Shown: positions 48,129-62,223, counted from the stretch's first letter. The stretch: 64,000 nucleotides of DNA from Roseovarius sp. MMSF_3281 (GCF_030733685.1 NZ_JASHIM010000020.1:23101-87100); one strand, 5' to 3'. Numbers and translations are program-made. Notes: generated by a model not told the origin, from the letters alone.

Positions 48129-50486
48129 ATGTCTGACTGGAATTGTTCGATGCAAGATTTCGAAGCGAACCGGGCGTTGCCCTTGATGGTGGCCAAACAG
48201 GTCATTGGGGCGTTGCGTTTGGGCCTTGTCGCCATGGTGGCGTTTGTCGTGATGGGGCTTTCGGCCCCGGCAGAGGCGCAGAATTATCGGTTCAACTCTG
48301 TCAGTATCGAAGGCAACCAGCGGGTCGATGGGGCGACGATCCTGAATTATGCGGGAATCGCCCGGGGCGAGGCTGTCTCGGCGGCCGAGCTGAACGATGC
48401 CTATCAACGGATTCTGGGCAGCGGCCTGTTCGAGACTGTAGCGATCGAGCCGCAGGGCAGCCGCCTTGTTATCAAGGTCGAGGAATACCCGACGATCAAC
48501 CGGATTTCCTTTGAGGGCAACAGTCGGCTGAAGGACGAGGACCTTGAAGGCTTCATCGAAAGCCGGTCGCGCCAGGTGTTCAGCCCGACCAAGGCCGAGC
48601 GCGATGCCGCGACCTTGACCGAGGCCTACGAACAGAACGGTCGCATCGCGGCGCGCATCACCCCCAAGGTCATTCGCCGCAGCGACAACCGTGTCGACCT
48701 GGTTTTCGAGATTTTCGAGGGCGGCAAGATCGAGGTGCAGCGTATCGGGTTTGTCGGCAACAGGGCCTATTCGGACCGGCGTTTGCGCCGGGTCATCGAT
48801 TCCAAGCAGGCGGGTCTTTTGCGGGCGATCATCGAGCGCGATACATTTGTCGAGGATCGTTTGCAGTTCGACCGTCAGATACTGACCGATTTTTACCAGT
48901 CGCGCGGCTATGTCGATTTCCGGGTGACCAGTGTGAACGCCGAACTGGCGCGCGAGCGGGACGCCTATTTCGTGACCTTCAACGTGCAGGAGGGGCAGCA
49001 GTTCCGCTTTGGTGAGATCACCACGGTCAGCGATTTGCCGAATGTCGACCCGGCGGATTACCAGGATGTGCTGAAGGTTCGGCCCGGTGTGGTCTATTCG
49101 CCGACTCTGGTTGAAAACTCGGTCGCGCGGATGGAGCGGCTTGGCATCAAGCAGGGGGTTGATTTCCTGCGGGTCGAGCCGCGGATCACGCGCAACGACC
49201 GTGACCTGACGCTGGACGTGGAGTTCGCGTTGGTGCGTGGGCCGCGCGTCTTTGTCGAACGCATCGACATCGAGGGCAATACCACGACGCTGGACCGGGT
49301 GATCCGGCGGCAGTTCGACGTGGTCGAGGGCGATCCTTTCAACCCGCGCCAGATCCGGGAGGCGGCAGAGCGTATTCGTGCCCTTCGGTATTTCGAGAAC
49401 GCCGATGTGAACGCGCGCGAGGGATCGCGCCCCGACCAGGTGGTCGTGGACGTGGACGTGGAAGAAACCACCACCGGGACGCTGTCCTTTGGCGGTAGCT
49501 ATTCGACCGACTCGGGCTTTGGTATCCTGCTTGGCTTCAGCGAACGAAACTTCATGGGCCGCGGGCAGGAGTTGACGGCGCAGATGTCTTTCGGCGGGGA
49601 TACGGCGAACTACGTGGTCGACTTTACCGAGCCGGCCTTTTTGGGCCGCGACGTGGAGTTCGGTTTGCGGACCTCGTACCAGGAAACCGACACCAACAAC
49701 ACCAACCTGTACGACACGGTCTATGGGGATTTCCGGCCCAGCCTGACCTTCCCGGTCAGTGAAAACGGGCGTTTGGGGCTGTATTACAACCTCGTTTATG
49801 GCGAGATGGACGATTATATCGGGGCCTTCCCGAACGGTATTCTGGCGAATGAGACCAATATCGGCGGGCGGTTTTCCAGTGCCCTGGGCTATGAATACAC
49901 CTATGACACGCGCCGCACCGGGTTGAACCCGAATGCCGGGGTTCTTTTTTCCTTTGGCCAGGAATTCGCGGGATTGGGCGGTGACGTGGAATTCATCCGG
50001 ACCAGTGGCCGTATCCTTGGGCAGACCAAGGTGCTGAACGAGGAGGTCACCCTGCGGGCATCGCTTGAGGGCGGCGCGTTGGAATACAGCGGCGGCAAGA
50101 GCAGCCGTTCGATCGACCGGTACAACAACAAGATCATGCGCGGCTTTGAGCCGGGCGGTATCGGGCCGAAGGAAGGCAACGAGTTCCTTGGCGGGAATTA
50201 CTATGCCGTTGCCAAGTTCGAGGCGGAATTCCCGCTGGGCCTTCCGGAGGAATACGGGATTTCCGGCGGGGCCTTCTATGATATCGGCTCGATCTGGGAC
50301 GTGGATTCCTCGAACGCGGTTGGCGCGATGTCGTCCACCGGGTTCAACGACCGCCATTCTGTCGGGGTTTCGCTGTTCTGGGAATCGCCCTTCGGGCCGC
50401 TGCGCATGAACTTTGCGCATGCAATCAAGAAAGAGCCGGGCGACCGTGACCAGTTCTTCGACCTGACGGTCAGAACGGAATTTTAA
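48129..50486 (+). CDS. bamA: Outer-membrane protein assembly factor BamA
   Basis: 785 residues. A signal peptide ends near APAEAQ (about residue 50). Five POTRA repeats follow (first: YRFNSVSIEGNQRVDGATIL) and then the Omp85 barrel from about residue 430, with VRGFEPGG-type gate sequence MRGFEPGGIGP and a terminal phenylalanine (VRTEF). It inserts beta-barrels, the client route of SurA and Skp. The exact start is uncertain: ATG at 48129 or 48150 would give a long N-terminal extension before the signal. Confidence 0.96.
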   Translation: MSDWNCSMQDFEANRALPLMVAKQVIGALRLGLVAMVAFVVMGLSAPAEAQNYRFNSVSIEGNQRVDGATILNYAGIARGEAVSAAELNDAYQRILGSGLFETVAIEPQGSRLVIKVEEYPTINRISFEGNSRLKDEDLEGFIESRSRQVFSPTKAERDAATLTEAYEQNGRIAARITPKVIRRSDNRVDLVFEIFEGGKIEVQRIGFVGNRAYSDRRLRRVIDSKQAGLLRAIIERDTFVEDRLQFDRQILTDFYQSRGYVDFRVTSVNAELARERDAYFVTFNVQEGQQFRFGEITTVSDLPNVDPADYQDVLKVRPGVVYSPTLVENSVARMERLGIKQGVDFLRVEPRITRNDRDLTLDVEFALVRGPRVFVERIDIEGNTTTLDRVIRRQFDVVEGDPFNPRQIREAAERIRALRYFENADVNAREGSRPDQVVVDVDVEETTTGTLSFGGSYSTDSGFGILLGFSERNFMGRGQELTAQMSFGGDTANYVVDFTEPAFLGRDVEFGLRTSYQETDTNNTNLYDTVYGDFRPSLTFPVSENGRLGLYYNLVYGEMDDYIGAFPNGILANETNIGGRFSSALGYEYTYDTRRTGLNPNAGVLFSFGQEFAGLGGDVEFIRTSGRILGQTKVLNEEVTLRASLEGGALEYSGGKSSRSIDRYNNKIMRGFEPGGIGPKEGNEFLGGNYYAVAKFEAEFPLGLPEEYGISGGAFYDIGSIWDVDSSNAVGAMSSTGFNDRHSVGVSLFWESPFGPLRMNFAHAIKKEPGDRDQFFDLTVRTEF

Positions 50487-50487
50487 G

Positions 50488-51126
50488 GTGCACCTGCTGC
50501 GGCGCATTCTTGTCGCGGGGGGATTGGCCGGGGCGCTTGGCGTGGCCCCGGCGTCTGCCGTTCTGGCGCAGGACGTGGGCGTTGTGCAAAGCGAGATCCT
50601 TGTGCTGGACCCCGAGCGCCTGTTCGCCGAGACCCGGTTGGGCCAGCGGATGAACGAGGACTACCAGGCCGCGCGCGAAGCCCTGAGCAAACGAAACCGG
50701 CAGCTTGAAAGCGAGTTGGAGGCCGAGGAGCAGGCCCTGACCGAGCAACGCGAAACCCTGTCGCCCACGGAATTTCGCGAGCTGGCCGATCAGTTCGACA
50801 CCAAGGTTCAGCGCATCCGCCGCGAGAGCGACCAGGCGGTACGCAATCTGGAGCGCCGTCGGGAAATGGCCCCCGTGCAATTCATGCGGATGGTGGAGCC
50901 GGTTTTGGTCGGGCTGTTGGAAGAAACCGGGGGCACGGTGATCATGGATGCCCGCAGCGTGCTTTTGCGGGCGGACGCGGTGGATATCACCGATCTGGCC
51001 GCGGCCCGCATCGACGCGGAAATCGGCGCCGGACCGGAGGCCGCGCAAGAGAATGCGCCCGCGCCAGCGCCCGCCCCTGAAGCCCCGCAAGCCCCGGACG
51101 AGCCCGGCGCGGCATCTGAGGACTGA
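50488..51126 (+). CDS. skp: OmpH/Skp-family periplasmic chaperone
   Basis: 212 residues from a GTG two bases after bamA. Signal peptide ends near AVLAQ. A long coiled-coil stretch (about 50-130, rich in Glu, Arg and Gln) matches Skp tentacles. The C-terminal 35 residues are Ala/Pro-rich low complexity, unusual for Skp. It holds unfolded outer-membrane proteins in the periplasm for BamA. Confidence 0.9.
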   Translation: MHLLRRILVAGGLAGALGVAPASAVLAQDVGVVQSEILVLDPERLFAETRLGQRMNEDYQAAREALSKRNRQLESELEAEEQALTEQRETLSPTEFRELADQFDTKVQRIRRESDQAVRNLERRREMAPVQFMRMVEPVLVGLLEETGGTVIMDARSVLLRADAVDITDLAAARIDAEIGAGPEAAQENAPAPAPAPEAPQAPDEPGAASED

Positions 51127-51196
51127 GCCTGCGTCTTGCCCAATCAGGGGGCAGTTGCTAGGGAGATGCAACGGGACAGTTTTGAAAGGATACCCC

Positions 51197-51661
51197 ATGA
51201 GCGAACCGTTGCAGTCTGCGGATATTCACAGAATCCAGCGGTTGATCCCGCATCGGTATCCTTTCCTGCTGGTCGACAAGGTGGTCGACATAGACGGCAC
51301 CCAATCGGCCCGTGGCATCAAGAATGTCACCATGAACGAGCCGCATTTCCAGGGGCATTTCCCCTCCAAGCCGATCATGCCCGGTGTCACCATCGTCGAA
51401 GCCATGGCGCAGACGGCGGCGGTGATGGTGGGCGCGGCCCTTGGCATGGAAGACCGCGACTTGCTGGTCTATTTCATGGCCATTGAAAAATGCAAGTTCC
51501 GCCGCATGGTGGTGCCCGGCGACGTTCTGGAGATGAAGGTCACCACCACGCGCGGCAAGCCCGGCGGCAAGGTCTGGCGCTTTTCCGGCGTTGCCGAGGT
51601 CGAGGGCGAGATGGCCTGTGAGGCCGAATTTACCGCGATGATGGATTTGCCCAAGGAGTGA
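51197..51661 (+). CDS. fabZ: 3-hydroxyacyl-ACP dehydratase FabZ
   Basis: 154 residues from the ATG at 51197. Hotdog fold with [14 protein letters not shown] and the active-site [20 protein letters not shown] carrying His and Glu. It dehydrates 3-hydroxyacyl-ACP in fatty-acid elongation, competing with LpxA for hydroxyacyl-ACP. An in-frame start upstream lies in skp and was rejected. GAAAGGA is a plausible ribosome binding site. Confidence 0.98.
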   Translation: MSEPLQSADIHRIQRLIPHRYPFLLVDKVVDIDGTQSARGIKNVTMNEPHFQGHFPSKPIMPGVTIVEAMAQTAAVMVGAALGMEDRDLLVYFMAIEKCKFRRMVVPGDVLEMKVTTTRGKPGGKVWRFSGVAEVEGEMACEAEFTAMMDLPKE

Positions 51662-51666
51662 CCCGC

Positions 51667-52473
51667 ATGGCCGACGAGCGTGGCGAGACATTTATTCACC
51701 CCTCGGCGATTGTCGAGGAGGGGGCGCAGATCGGGCAGGGCTGTCGGATCGGCCCGTTTTGCCATGTCGGGCCGGAGGTGCGGCTTGGCGATGGGGTGGA
51801 GTTGAAAAGCCACGTCGTGGTGAGTGGCGACACCGTGCTGGGCGAGGATTGCATGGTGTTTCCTTTCGCCTGCATCGGTGAAATTCCCCAGGACCTGAAG
51901 TTCAAGGGCGAGAAGACCCGCCTTGAGATCGGTGCGCGCAACCGTATCCGCGAGCATGTGACGATGAACGCGGGCACCGAGGGCGGTGGCGGCGTGACGC
52001 GCGTGGGCGAAGACGGGCTGTTCATGGCCGGTTGTCACGTGGCGCATGACGTGCAGTTGGGCGACCGGGTGATCGTGGTGAACAACGCCGCCCTTGCCGG
52101 GCATTGCGTGGTCGAGGATGACGTGATCATTGGCGGCCTTTCGGGGGTGCATCAATGGGTGCGCATCGGGCAGGGCGCGATCATCGGGGCCGTGACCATG
52201 GTGACCAATGACGTGATTCCCTATGGCCTTGTGCAGGCCCCGCGCGGCGAATTGGACGGTTTGAACCTTGTCGGGCTAAAGCGCCGTGGCGTGGCCCGGT
52301 CGGATATCACCGCGCTTCGCGCCGCTTTCCAGATGTTGGCGCAGGGCGAGGGCGCGTTTCAGGATCGTGCCCGTCGTCTGGGCGAAGAGACCGAAAGCGC
52401 CTACGTGCGCCAGATCGTGGATTTCGTGACCAGCGCGAGCGACCGGTCGTTCCTGACGCCGGGGGCGATGTAG
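51667..52473 (+). CDS. lpxA: UDP-N-acetylglucosamine acyltransferase LpxA
   Basis: 268 residues from the ATG at 51667, with AAGGAG at 51653-51658. Left-handed beta-helix hexapeptide repeats (FIHPSAIVEEGAQIGQGCRI) and the catalytic histidine region NMNAGTEGGGGVT-like (TMNAGTEGG) are visible. The first step of lipid A synthesis, with acyl-ACP as donor. The lpxD gene usually nearby is absent; lpxI follows at once. Confidence 0.97.
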   Translation: MADERGETFIHPSAIVEEGAQIGQGCRIGPFCHVGPEVRLGDGVELKSHVVVSGDTVLGEDCMVFPFACIGEIPQDLKFKGEKTRLEIGARNRIREHVTMNAGTEGGGGVTRVGEDGLFMAGCHVAHDVQLGDRVIVVNNAALAGHCVVEDDVIIGGLSGVHQWVRIGQGAIIGAVTMVTNDVIPYGLVQAPRGELDGLNLVGLKRRGVARSDITALRAAFQMLAQGEGAFQDRARRLGEETESAYVRQIVDFVTSASDRSFLTPGAM

Positions 52474-52476
52474 GCC

Positions 52477-53280
52477 TTGGCCGGGCGGCTTGGAATTTTG
52501 GCCTGTGGCGGTGCGTTGCCGGTGCGGATTGCCGAGGCGCAGCCAGAGGCGATGCGCCTGGCGCTGGAAGGTATCCCGACCCGGGTGGAGGGTGTCGAGG
52601 CGCATCGGATTGAACGGCTTGGAGGGTTGTTCGAGGCGATGCGCGAAGGCGGTGTGACCCAAGTGGTTTTCGCCGGGGGGCTGGCGCGCCCGCCCTTGGA
52701 CCCCGGCCAGTTGGACCCCGTCATGATGAAAGCCGCCCCGCGCCTTATGGGCGCGTTGCAAGGCGGCGACGACGCGCTTTTGCGCGCGGTGATCGAACTG
52801 TTCGAAGAACAGGGTTTCGAGGTGGTCGGCGCGCATGAGGTGCTGCCCGATCTGGTGGCCAAGGCGGGGCATCTGGCCGGGCCGGAGCCATCGGCGCAGG
52901 AGTTGCGCGATACCGAGCGCGGTTTTGACATCCTGTCGGCCCTGTCGCCGGTGGACGTGGGGCAGGGCTGTGCCGTGGCGGGGGGATTGTGCCTTGGCGT
53001 TGAAACCCTGCAAGGCACCGATGCGATTTTGCGGTTCGTGGGGGAGACGCCCGGGGCCCTGCGCCGGGGGCAAAAGGGCGTTTACGTGAAAGCCGCCAAG
53101 CGGGGACAGGATTTGCGGGTGGATATGCCCGCCGTCGGCCCGGCGACGATCGACGCGGTGGCGGCGGCCGGGTTGGCCGGGCTGGTCATCGAGGCGGGGC
53201 GCGTCATGGTGCTTGAGCGGGCCGAGACCTTGGCCAAGGCCGAGGCATTGGGCGTGTTTCTGACCGCGCGGGACGCGTGA
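52477..53280 (+). CDS. lpxI: UDP-2,3-diacylglucosamine pyrophosphatase LpxI
   Basis: 267 residues from a TTG four bases after lpxA; the context fits coupling. DUF1009 features: LGILACGGALPVRIAEAQ and the C-terminal ITE-x-GR-like VIEAGRVMVLER. LpxI replaces LpxH in many alphaproteobacteria. It acts between LpxA/C/D and LpxB, and its gene sits between lpxA and lpxB as usual in this class. Confidence 0.95.
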   Translation: MAGRLGILACGGALPVRIAEAQPEAMRLALEGIPTRVEGVEAHRIERLGGLFEAMREGGVTQVVFAGGLARPPLDPGQLDPVMMKAAPRLMGALQGGDDALLRAVIELFEEQGFEVVGAHEVLPDLVAKAGHLAGPEPSAQELRDTERGFDILSALSPVDVGQGCAVAGGLCLGVETLQGTDAILRFVGETPGALRRGQKGVYVKAAKRGQDLRVDMPAVGPATIDAVAAAGLAGLVIEAGRVMVLERAETLAKAEALGVFLTARDA

Positions 53281-54425
53281 TGCGGGTTTTCATCATTGCC
53301 GGCGAGGCCTCGGGCGACCGCTTGGGCGCGGCGCTTATGGCCGGGCTGAAACAGCTTGAAAGCGTTGAGTTCCAGGGCGTCGGCGGGCCGTTGATGGAGG
53401 CCGAGGGGCTATCCTCGCAATTCCCGATGGAGGAATTGAGCGTCATGGGCATTGTCGAGGTGCTGCCCAAGTATTTCCACCTCAAGCGCCGTATTCGCGA
53501 GGTGGCCGAGGCCATTCTGGACGCGAAACCGGATGTGGTGATCAGCATCGACAGCCCGGATTTCTGCCTGCGGGTGGCCAGGATCGTGAAGGCGCATAGC
53601 GATATTCGCACGGTGCACTACGTGGCGCCCTCGGTCTGGGCGTGGCGCGAGGGGCGGGCGGCGAAGATGGCACGGGTGATCGACCATGTGTTGGCGCTTT
53701 TGCCGTTTGAGCCGCCTTTGATGGAAGCCGCCGGGATGGAGTGCGATTTCGTGGGCCACCCGGTGGTGAGCGAGCCGCAGGCCAGTGACGCGGAGGTGGC
53801 GGCGTTCCGGGAGGAGGCGGGTCTTGGCGATGCGCCGGTTCTGATGGTCTTGCCCGGCTCGCGCCGGGGCGAGGTGGCGCGGCTGGGGCCGATTTTCGGG
53901 GACACCCTGCGCGAGGTTTGCGCGGCGCGGCCGGACTTGCGGGTGGTCGTTCCGACCACGGCGTCGCGGGCCGAGGAGGTGCGCGCCTTGCTGGCCGATT
54001 GGCCGGGCGCGCCGGTTGTGCTGGCCCCCGAGGGGGAGGCCGAGGCCGACAAGGCGCGCAAGGCGGCGGCGTTTGGCGCGGCGGATTATGCGCTGGCGGC
54101 GTCGGGGACGGTGTCGCTTGAACTGGCGGCGGCGGATGTGCCGATGGTGATTGCCTATGACGCGGCGTGGCTGAGCCGCCAGATCATCGCGTGGATGCTG
54201 AAGATCGACACGCTGACCTTGGTGAATCTGGTCAGTGAAACCCGCGCGGTGCCGGAATTTAACGGCAAGGATTGCCGGGCGGGCCTGATCGCGCCCGGTG
54301 TGCTGCGGATGATGGAGAGCCCCGGCGCACAACGCGAGGCGATGCGGCTGACCATGGAGCGACTGGGCCGCGGTGGTGAAGCGCCCGGTTTGCGGGCAGC
54401 ACGGGCGGTGTTGAAGCGCTTGTGA
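53280..54425 (+). CDS. lpxB: Lipid-A-disaccharide synthase LpxB
   Basis: 381 residues. The ATG at 53280 overlaps the lpxI stop (TGATG); a GTG three bases earlier is also in frame. The N-terminal FIIAGEASGDRLGAALM, IGIVEVLPK-like MGIVEVLPKYF and the VAPSVWAWREGRAAKM motifs are typical. It joins UDP-diacylglucosamine to lipid X. Last gene of the long operon; a short hairpin repeat follows 3 bases after the stop. Confidence 0.96.
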   Translation: MRVFIIAGEASGDRLGAALMAGLKQLESVEFQGVGGPLMEAEGLSSQFPMEELSVMGIVEVLPKYFHLKRRIREVAEAILDAKPDVVISIDSPDFCLRVARIVKAHSDIRTVHYVAPSVWAWREGRAAKMARVIDHVLALLPFEPPLMEAAGMECDFVGHPVVSEPQASDAEVAAFREEAGLGDAPVLMVLPGSRRGEVARLGPIFGDTLREVCAARPDLRVVVPTTASRAEEVRALLADWPGAPVVLAPEGEAEADKARKAAAFGAADYALAASGTVSLELAAADVPMVIAYDAAWLSRQIIAWMLKIDTLTLVNLVSETRAVPEFNGKDCRAGLIAPGVLRMMESPGAQREAMRLTMERLGRGGEAPGLRAARAVLKRL

Positions 54426-54427
54426 CG

Positions 54428-54452
54428 CGAGGCCCCGGGTCAGGCTCGGGGC
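54428..54452. repeat. Short hairpin repeat CGAGGCCCCGGGTCA, copy 2
   Basis: 23 of 25 positions match copy 1 at 21918-21942. It lies just after lpxB and overlaps the C-terminal codons of the convergent mtfA, so it may act as a 3' hairpin for lpxB. Confidence 0.6.
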
Positions 54453-55270
54453 GCGGGGGCGGGCCATGTTGCGGGATCGAGCCGGAAATAGGTGGCGAGT
54501 TGGTCGTAGACCTGCGGTTCGGCGTGTTTGAGTTTGTCGGGGGTTTCGAAGAAGGCTTCGACGGAGACCGCGAAGAATTCCTCGTGCCCTTCGGCGCCAT
54601 AGGGATCAATGAGCGTGCGGCGACCGGCCTCGACATTGGCGCGGTGCCGCTCGTAGGCCTCGACAAAGACGCGCGCCCAGTCGGTGAAGCTTTGATCGCC
54701 AAGCGCGGGGGCGCCGTCGGTCTGGCCGGACAGATCATCCAGTTGGTGGGCGAATTCGTGGATCACCACGTTGTGGCCGTCGCTGTCGTCACGCGCGCCT
54801 TGGTCGCTGTGACGCCATGACAGGATCACCGGGCCGCGCGACCAGCTTTCGCCGGTGCGCACCACCTCGCCTTCGGTGACGACATATCCATCGTGCATCT
54901 GCTGGCGGGATTTGAAGGCGCCGGGGTAGACGAGGATGGTGGTCAGGTGGCTGTACCACGCCGGGGAATTGGCGACGAGAAGACAGGCCTGGGCCGCGAT
55001 GGCGAGGCGCATGTCGCGGGTGACCTCAAGCCCGTTGCAGCCGTGGAATTGCACCTGACCCAAGAAGAGGTTGACCTTGCCCTCAAAGGTGCTGCGCAAC
55101 TCGGCGGGCAGTTTCCGGGTAAGGGGGACGTGGTCGGCCACGATGGCGCGGTCCGCCTCGGAGAGGGGCGTTGCGAGAAGGGCCGCGCGGGCCTGTTTTT
55201 TCTGCAAGCGGCGGTACAAAACCCAGCCCAGGACAAGCAAGGCAAGGGCGAGGCCGAGGTATAACGGCAT
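54440..55270 (-). CDS. mtfA: MtfA-type zinc metallopeptidase (M90 family)
   Basis: 276 residues. A predicted N-terminal membrane span is followed by the zinc-binding HEFAH at 171-175 and a later conserved region (AEGHEEFFAVSVEAFFE) that supplies another ligand. MtfA in E. coli titrates the glucose regulator Mlc; in alphaproteobacteria the role is unclear. Its 3' end overlaps the hairpin repeat after lpxB. mnmA lies 4 bases upstream on the same strand. Confidence 0.88.
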   Translation of the reverse strand: MPLYLGLALALLVLGWVLYRRLQKKQARAALLATPLSEADRAIVADHVPLTRKLPAELRSTFEGKVNLFLGQVQFHGCNGLEVTRDMRLAIAAQACLLVANSPAWYSHLTTILVYPGAFKSRQQMHDGYVVTEGEVVRTGESWSRGPVILSWRHSDQGARDDSDGHNVVIHEFAHQLDDLSGQTDGAPALGDQSFTDWARVFVEAYERHRANVEAGRRTLIDPYGAEGHEEFFAVSVEAFFETPDKLKHAEPQVYDQLATYFRLDPATWPAPAPRA

Positions 55271-55274
55271 CGTC

Positions 55275-56414
55275 CTAGTTGCCGCGCCAGATCCAGCCGC
55301 CGCCGAAGATGCGGGAGCTGTCGCTGTCGTAGAAGACGCAGGCTTGACCGGGTGAGACGCCTTCCTCGGGGGTCAAAAGCTCGACCTCGGCCTCGGTGGG
55401 CGAAAGGGGGCGGATCACCGCCTCACGCGGGGGGCGGGTGGAGCGGACCTTGACGGCGACGTGCCATTCGTCACGGCTGTCGAAGGGGGCGTCGCCCAGC
55501 CAGTTGATCTCGCGCACCGGGACTTTGCGGGTGGCGAGCATGTCTTTGGGGCCGACGACCACGCGGCGGTTGTCGACATCGAGTTTCACCACGTAAAGCG
55601 GATTGGACAACCCGCCGATGCCAAGGCCGCGGCGTTGGCCGATGGTGTAGTGGATAACCCCGGTGTGCTCGCCCAGGACGCGGCCATCGGCATGCACGAT
55701 CTCACCCGGCTCGGCGGCGCCGGGGCGGAGTTTTTCGATCACCGAGGCGTAGTTGCCGTTGGGGACAAAGCAGATGTCCTGACTGTCGGGTTTGTCGGCC
55801 ACTTGCAGGCCGTACTTGGCGGCCAGTTCGCGGGTGGCATCCTTGGAGGGCAGGTGGCCCAGCGGGAAGCGCAGGAAATCCAACTGCTCGGGCGTGGTGG
55901 AAAACAGGAAATAGCTTTGATCGCGGTTGGCATCCGCCGCGCTGTGCAGTTCGGCGCCATTTGCCCCCATCATCCGTTGGATATAGTGGCCGGTGGCCAT
56001 GCAATCGGCATCCAGATCCTTGGCGGTTTCCAGCAAGTCCTTGAACTTCACCCGCTCGTTGCAGCGGATGCAGGGCACAGGGGTGGCCCCGGCAAGGTAG
56101 CTATCGGCAAACTCGTCGATCACCGCGTCCTTGAAGATGTTTTCATAGTCGAGGACGTAATGGGGGAATCCCATATCCTCGGCCACGCGGCGGGCATCGT
56201 GGATGTCGATCCCGGCGCAGCAGGCGCCTTTCTTGGCCAGTGCCGCGCCGTGATCGTAAAGCTGCAGGGTGACGCCGACCACGTCATAGCCTTCTTCGGC
56301 CAGCATGGCGGCCACGACGGAACTGTCGACGCCGCCGGACATTGCGACGACGACGCGCGTGTCGGCCGGGGCCTTGGGCAGGCCGAGGGAGTTTAACGGA
56401 GTCTCTAGTGGCAT
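55275..56414 (-). CDS. mnmA: tRNA-specific 2-thiouridylase MnmA
   Basis: 379 residues. PP-loop [15 protein letters not shown] (about 24-38), the catalytic cysteine pair in [14 protein letters not shown] and [11 protein letters not shown], plus the C-terminal beta-barrel domain. It makes 2-thiouridine at wobble U34 of tRNAs for Lys, Glu and Gln. Followed by mtfA after 4 bases, which suggests a shared transcript. Confidence 0.96.
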   Translation of the reverse strand: MPLETPLNSLGLPKAPADTRVVVAMSGGVDSSVVAAMLAEEGYDVVGVTLQLYDHGAALAKKGACCAGIDIHDARRVAEDMGFPHYVLDYENIFKDAVIDEFADSYLAGATPVPCIRCNERVKFKDLLETAKDLDADCMATGHYIQRMMGANGAELHSAADANRDQSYFLFSTTPEQLDFLRFPLGHLPSKDATRELAAKYGLQVADKPDSQDICFVPNGNYASVIEKLRPGAAEPGEIVHADGRVLGEHTGVIHYTIGQRRGLGIGGLSNPLYVVKLDVDNRRVVVGPKDMLATRKVPVREINWLGDAPFDSRDEWHVAVKVRSTRPPREAVIRPLSPTEAEVELLTPEEGVSPGQACVFYDSDSSRIFGGGWIWRGN

Positions 56415-56549
56415 GGCGGGCCATCCTTGTGGGCAGCGGGTTTAAGGCGGAATATATGAAAATCCTAAGCACTCTCAAGGTGCGGTTTCACCCTGTTTTA
56501 AGCAGATTGGCAGCAGGGTGAGGGCCAGACCATTATAGAGGTGAGTGCC

Positions 56550-56819
56550 ATGTATCTCAAGAAAGTCGATGGGCCAAGGGCGGTGACGCTTCCGGATGGG
56601 AGAGTGATGAGCGCGGCGGACCTGCCGCCGCCCGATACACGCCGTTGGGTGGTGTCGCGCAAACTGGCCGTGGTGCGCGGTGTGGCGCACGGGTTGATCA
56701 CCGAGGCCGAGGCCCTGGCCCGCTATGGCTTGAGCGAGGAAGAATTTCGTGAATGGGTTCAGGCGGTTATGCAGGATGGCGCCGAGGGTTTGAGGGTGAC
56801 CGTTGCGCGCAATAAATGA
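56550..56819 (+). CDS. sciP: SciP-like CtrA regulator (DUF1153)
   Basis: 89 residues from the ATG at 56550, with AGAGGTGA six bases upstream; an upstream GTG at 56541 was rejected. The MYLKKVDGPRAVTLPDGRVM and RRWVVSRKLAVVRGVAHGL segments match the DUF1153/SciP family, which in Caulobacter binds CtrA and blocks its activation of target promoters. It lies 116 bases upstream of ctrA on the same strand, an arrangement kept in many alphaproteobacteria. Confidence 0.9.
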   Translation: MYLKKVDGPRAVTLPDGRVMSAADLPPPDTRRWVVSRKLAVVRGVAHGLITEAEALARYGLSEEEFREWVQAVMQDGAEGLRVTVARNK

Positions 56820-56866
56820 AAACGGGTGGACAACTTTAGGGAGAGTACATAATTTGTTCTACATCG

Positions 56867-56882
56867 GTAACCTGTGGTTAAC
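56867..56882. promoter_or_regulatory. Candidate CtrA box upstream of ctrA
   Basis: GTAA-CCTGTGG-TTAAC matches the CtrA consensus TTAA-N7-TTAAC with one mismatch in the first half site. It ends 53 bases before the ctrA ATG, where it could serve autoregulation. Confidence 0.5.
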
Positions 56883-56935
56883 CAATGTTGGGCCAAGGTC
56901 GGTCAGGAGATAACAACCATAGCGGAGAAACCCTG

Positions 56936-57652
56936 ATGCGTGTGCTGCTGGTCGAAGATGATCCGACAACCTCGAAAAGCATCGAATTGATGCTGACCCA
57001 TGCCAACCTGAACGTCTATACCACGGACCTTGGGGAGGAAGGGATCGACCTTGCGAAGCTTTACGACTATGACCTGATCCTTCTGGACCTTGGCCTGCCG
57101 GACATGCCGGGGCACGAGGTGCTGCGGCAGGTGAGGCTGGCGCGGATCGAAACGCCCATCCTGATCCTGAGCGGGGCCGGTGACACCGAAAGCAAGATCA
57201 AGGGCTTTGGTTTCGGGGCCGACGATTACCTGACCAAACCCTTCCATCGCGAGGAGCTGGTGGCGCGGATTCATGCCATTATCCGCCGGTCCAAGGGGCA
57301 TTCTCAATCTGTCATTCGCACCGGCAGGATCAACGTCAATCTGGATGCCAAGACGGTGGATGTGGAGGGTAAGACCGTGCATTTGACCGGCAAGGAATAC
57401 CAGATGCTGGAACTGCTTTCGCTGCGCAAGGGCACGACCCTGACCAAGGAGATGTTCCTTAACCATCTTTACGGTGGCATGGATGAGCCGGAGTTGAAGA
57501 TCATCGACGTCTTTATCTGCAAGCTGCGCAAGAAGCTGGCAGAGGCCACGGGCGGCGACAGCTATATCGAAACGGTTTGGGGGCGGGGCTATGTCCTGCG
57601 CGACCCTGAACCCGGTGAGATGGGCGAACAACCCTTGGCCATCGGGGCCTGA
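56936..57652 (+). CDS. ctrA: Cell-cycle / gene-transfer master regulator CtrA
   Basis: 238 residues. Receiver domain with acidic pocket EDD (residues 7-9) and phospho-accepting Asp51 in [10 protein letters not shown]. OmpR-type winged-helix domain ends [12 protein letters not shown]. In Rhodobacterales CtrA mainly controls flagellar, quorum and gene-transfer-agent genes rather than being essential. CckA (26031) and SciP (56550) here belong to the same circuit. A strong terminator follows. Confidence 0.98.
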   Translation: MRVLLVEDDPTTSKSIELMLTHANLNVYTTDLGEEGIDLAKLYDYDLILLDLGLPDMPGHEVLRQVRLARIETPILILSGAGDTESKIKGFGFGADDYLTKPFHREELVARIHAIIRRSKGHSQSVIRTGRINVNLDAKTVDVEGKTVHLTGKEYQMLELLSLRKGTTLTKEMFLNHLYGGMDEPELKIIDVFICKLRKKLAEATGGDSYIETVWGRGYVLRDPEPGEMGEQPLAIGA

Positions 57653-57710
57653 CACCCTGTTGGTCTTGGCCCGGCCGCGATGTCCTCAGATGTGGCCGGG
57701 CCGAATTGCG

Positions 57711-57750
57711 GGGCGTGCCGCCGGACAGGGCGGCGCGCCCGTTTCGTTTT
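57711..57750 (+). terminator. Rho-independent terminator of ctrA
   Basis: A 12-bp GC stem (GGGCGTGCCGCC with GGCGGCGCGCCC, one T-G pair, loop GGACA) is followed by GTTTCGTTTT. Another stable hairpin (GGCCCGGCC/GGCCGGGCC) lies just upstream. Confidence 0.88.
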
Positions 57751-57817
57751 CCGCATGATCTTTGGCGCGTTTGCTACCTTTGAAATGACGGTGGCCACTG
57801 GACGTCAGCGGCGCTGA

Positions 57818-62088
<4,271 letters not shown>

Positions 62089-62143
62089 ATATTTGCCTTG
62101 TTTTCAAAGCTTTGATCCGGAAAATCCCTAAAAGTTCACAAAT

Positions 62144-62158
62144 GTTCTAAGAAAGTTC
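62144..62158. promoter_or_regulatory. LexA (SOS) box upstream of a small membrane protein
   Basis: Exact GTTC-TAAGAAA-GTTC, the alphaproteobacterial LexA consensus. A further GTTC at 62134-62137 stands with N6 spacing before it. The box lies 56 bases after the recG stop and 65 bases before the start of the 40-residue ORF. Confidence 0.85.
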
Positions 62159-62223
62159 TTGCTTTTTGATCCTTGAGATGAGAACAAAGTAGCAACTTAG
62201 GAACACGGAATAAGGAGGCCACC

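Noticed and set aside
62134..62147. Second LexA site GTTC-ACAAAT-GTTC
   Set aside because: The spacing is six bases, not seven, so only the 62144-62158 box is called.
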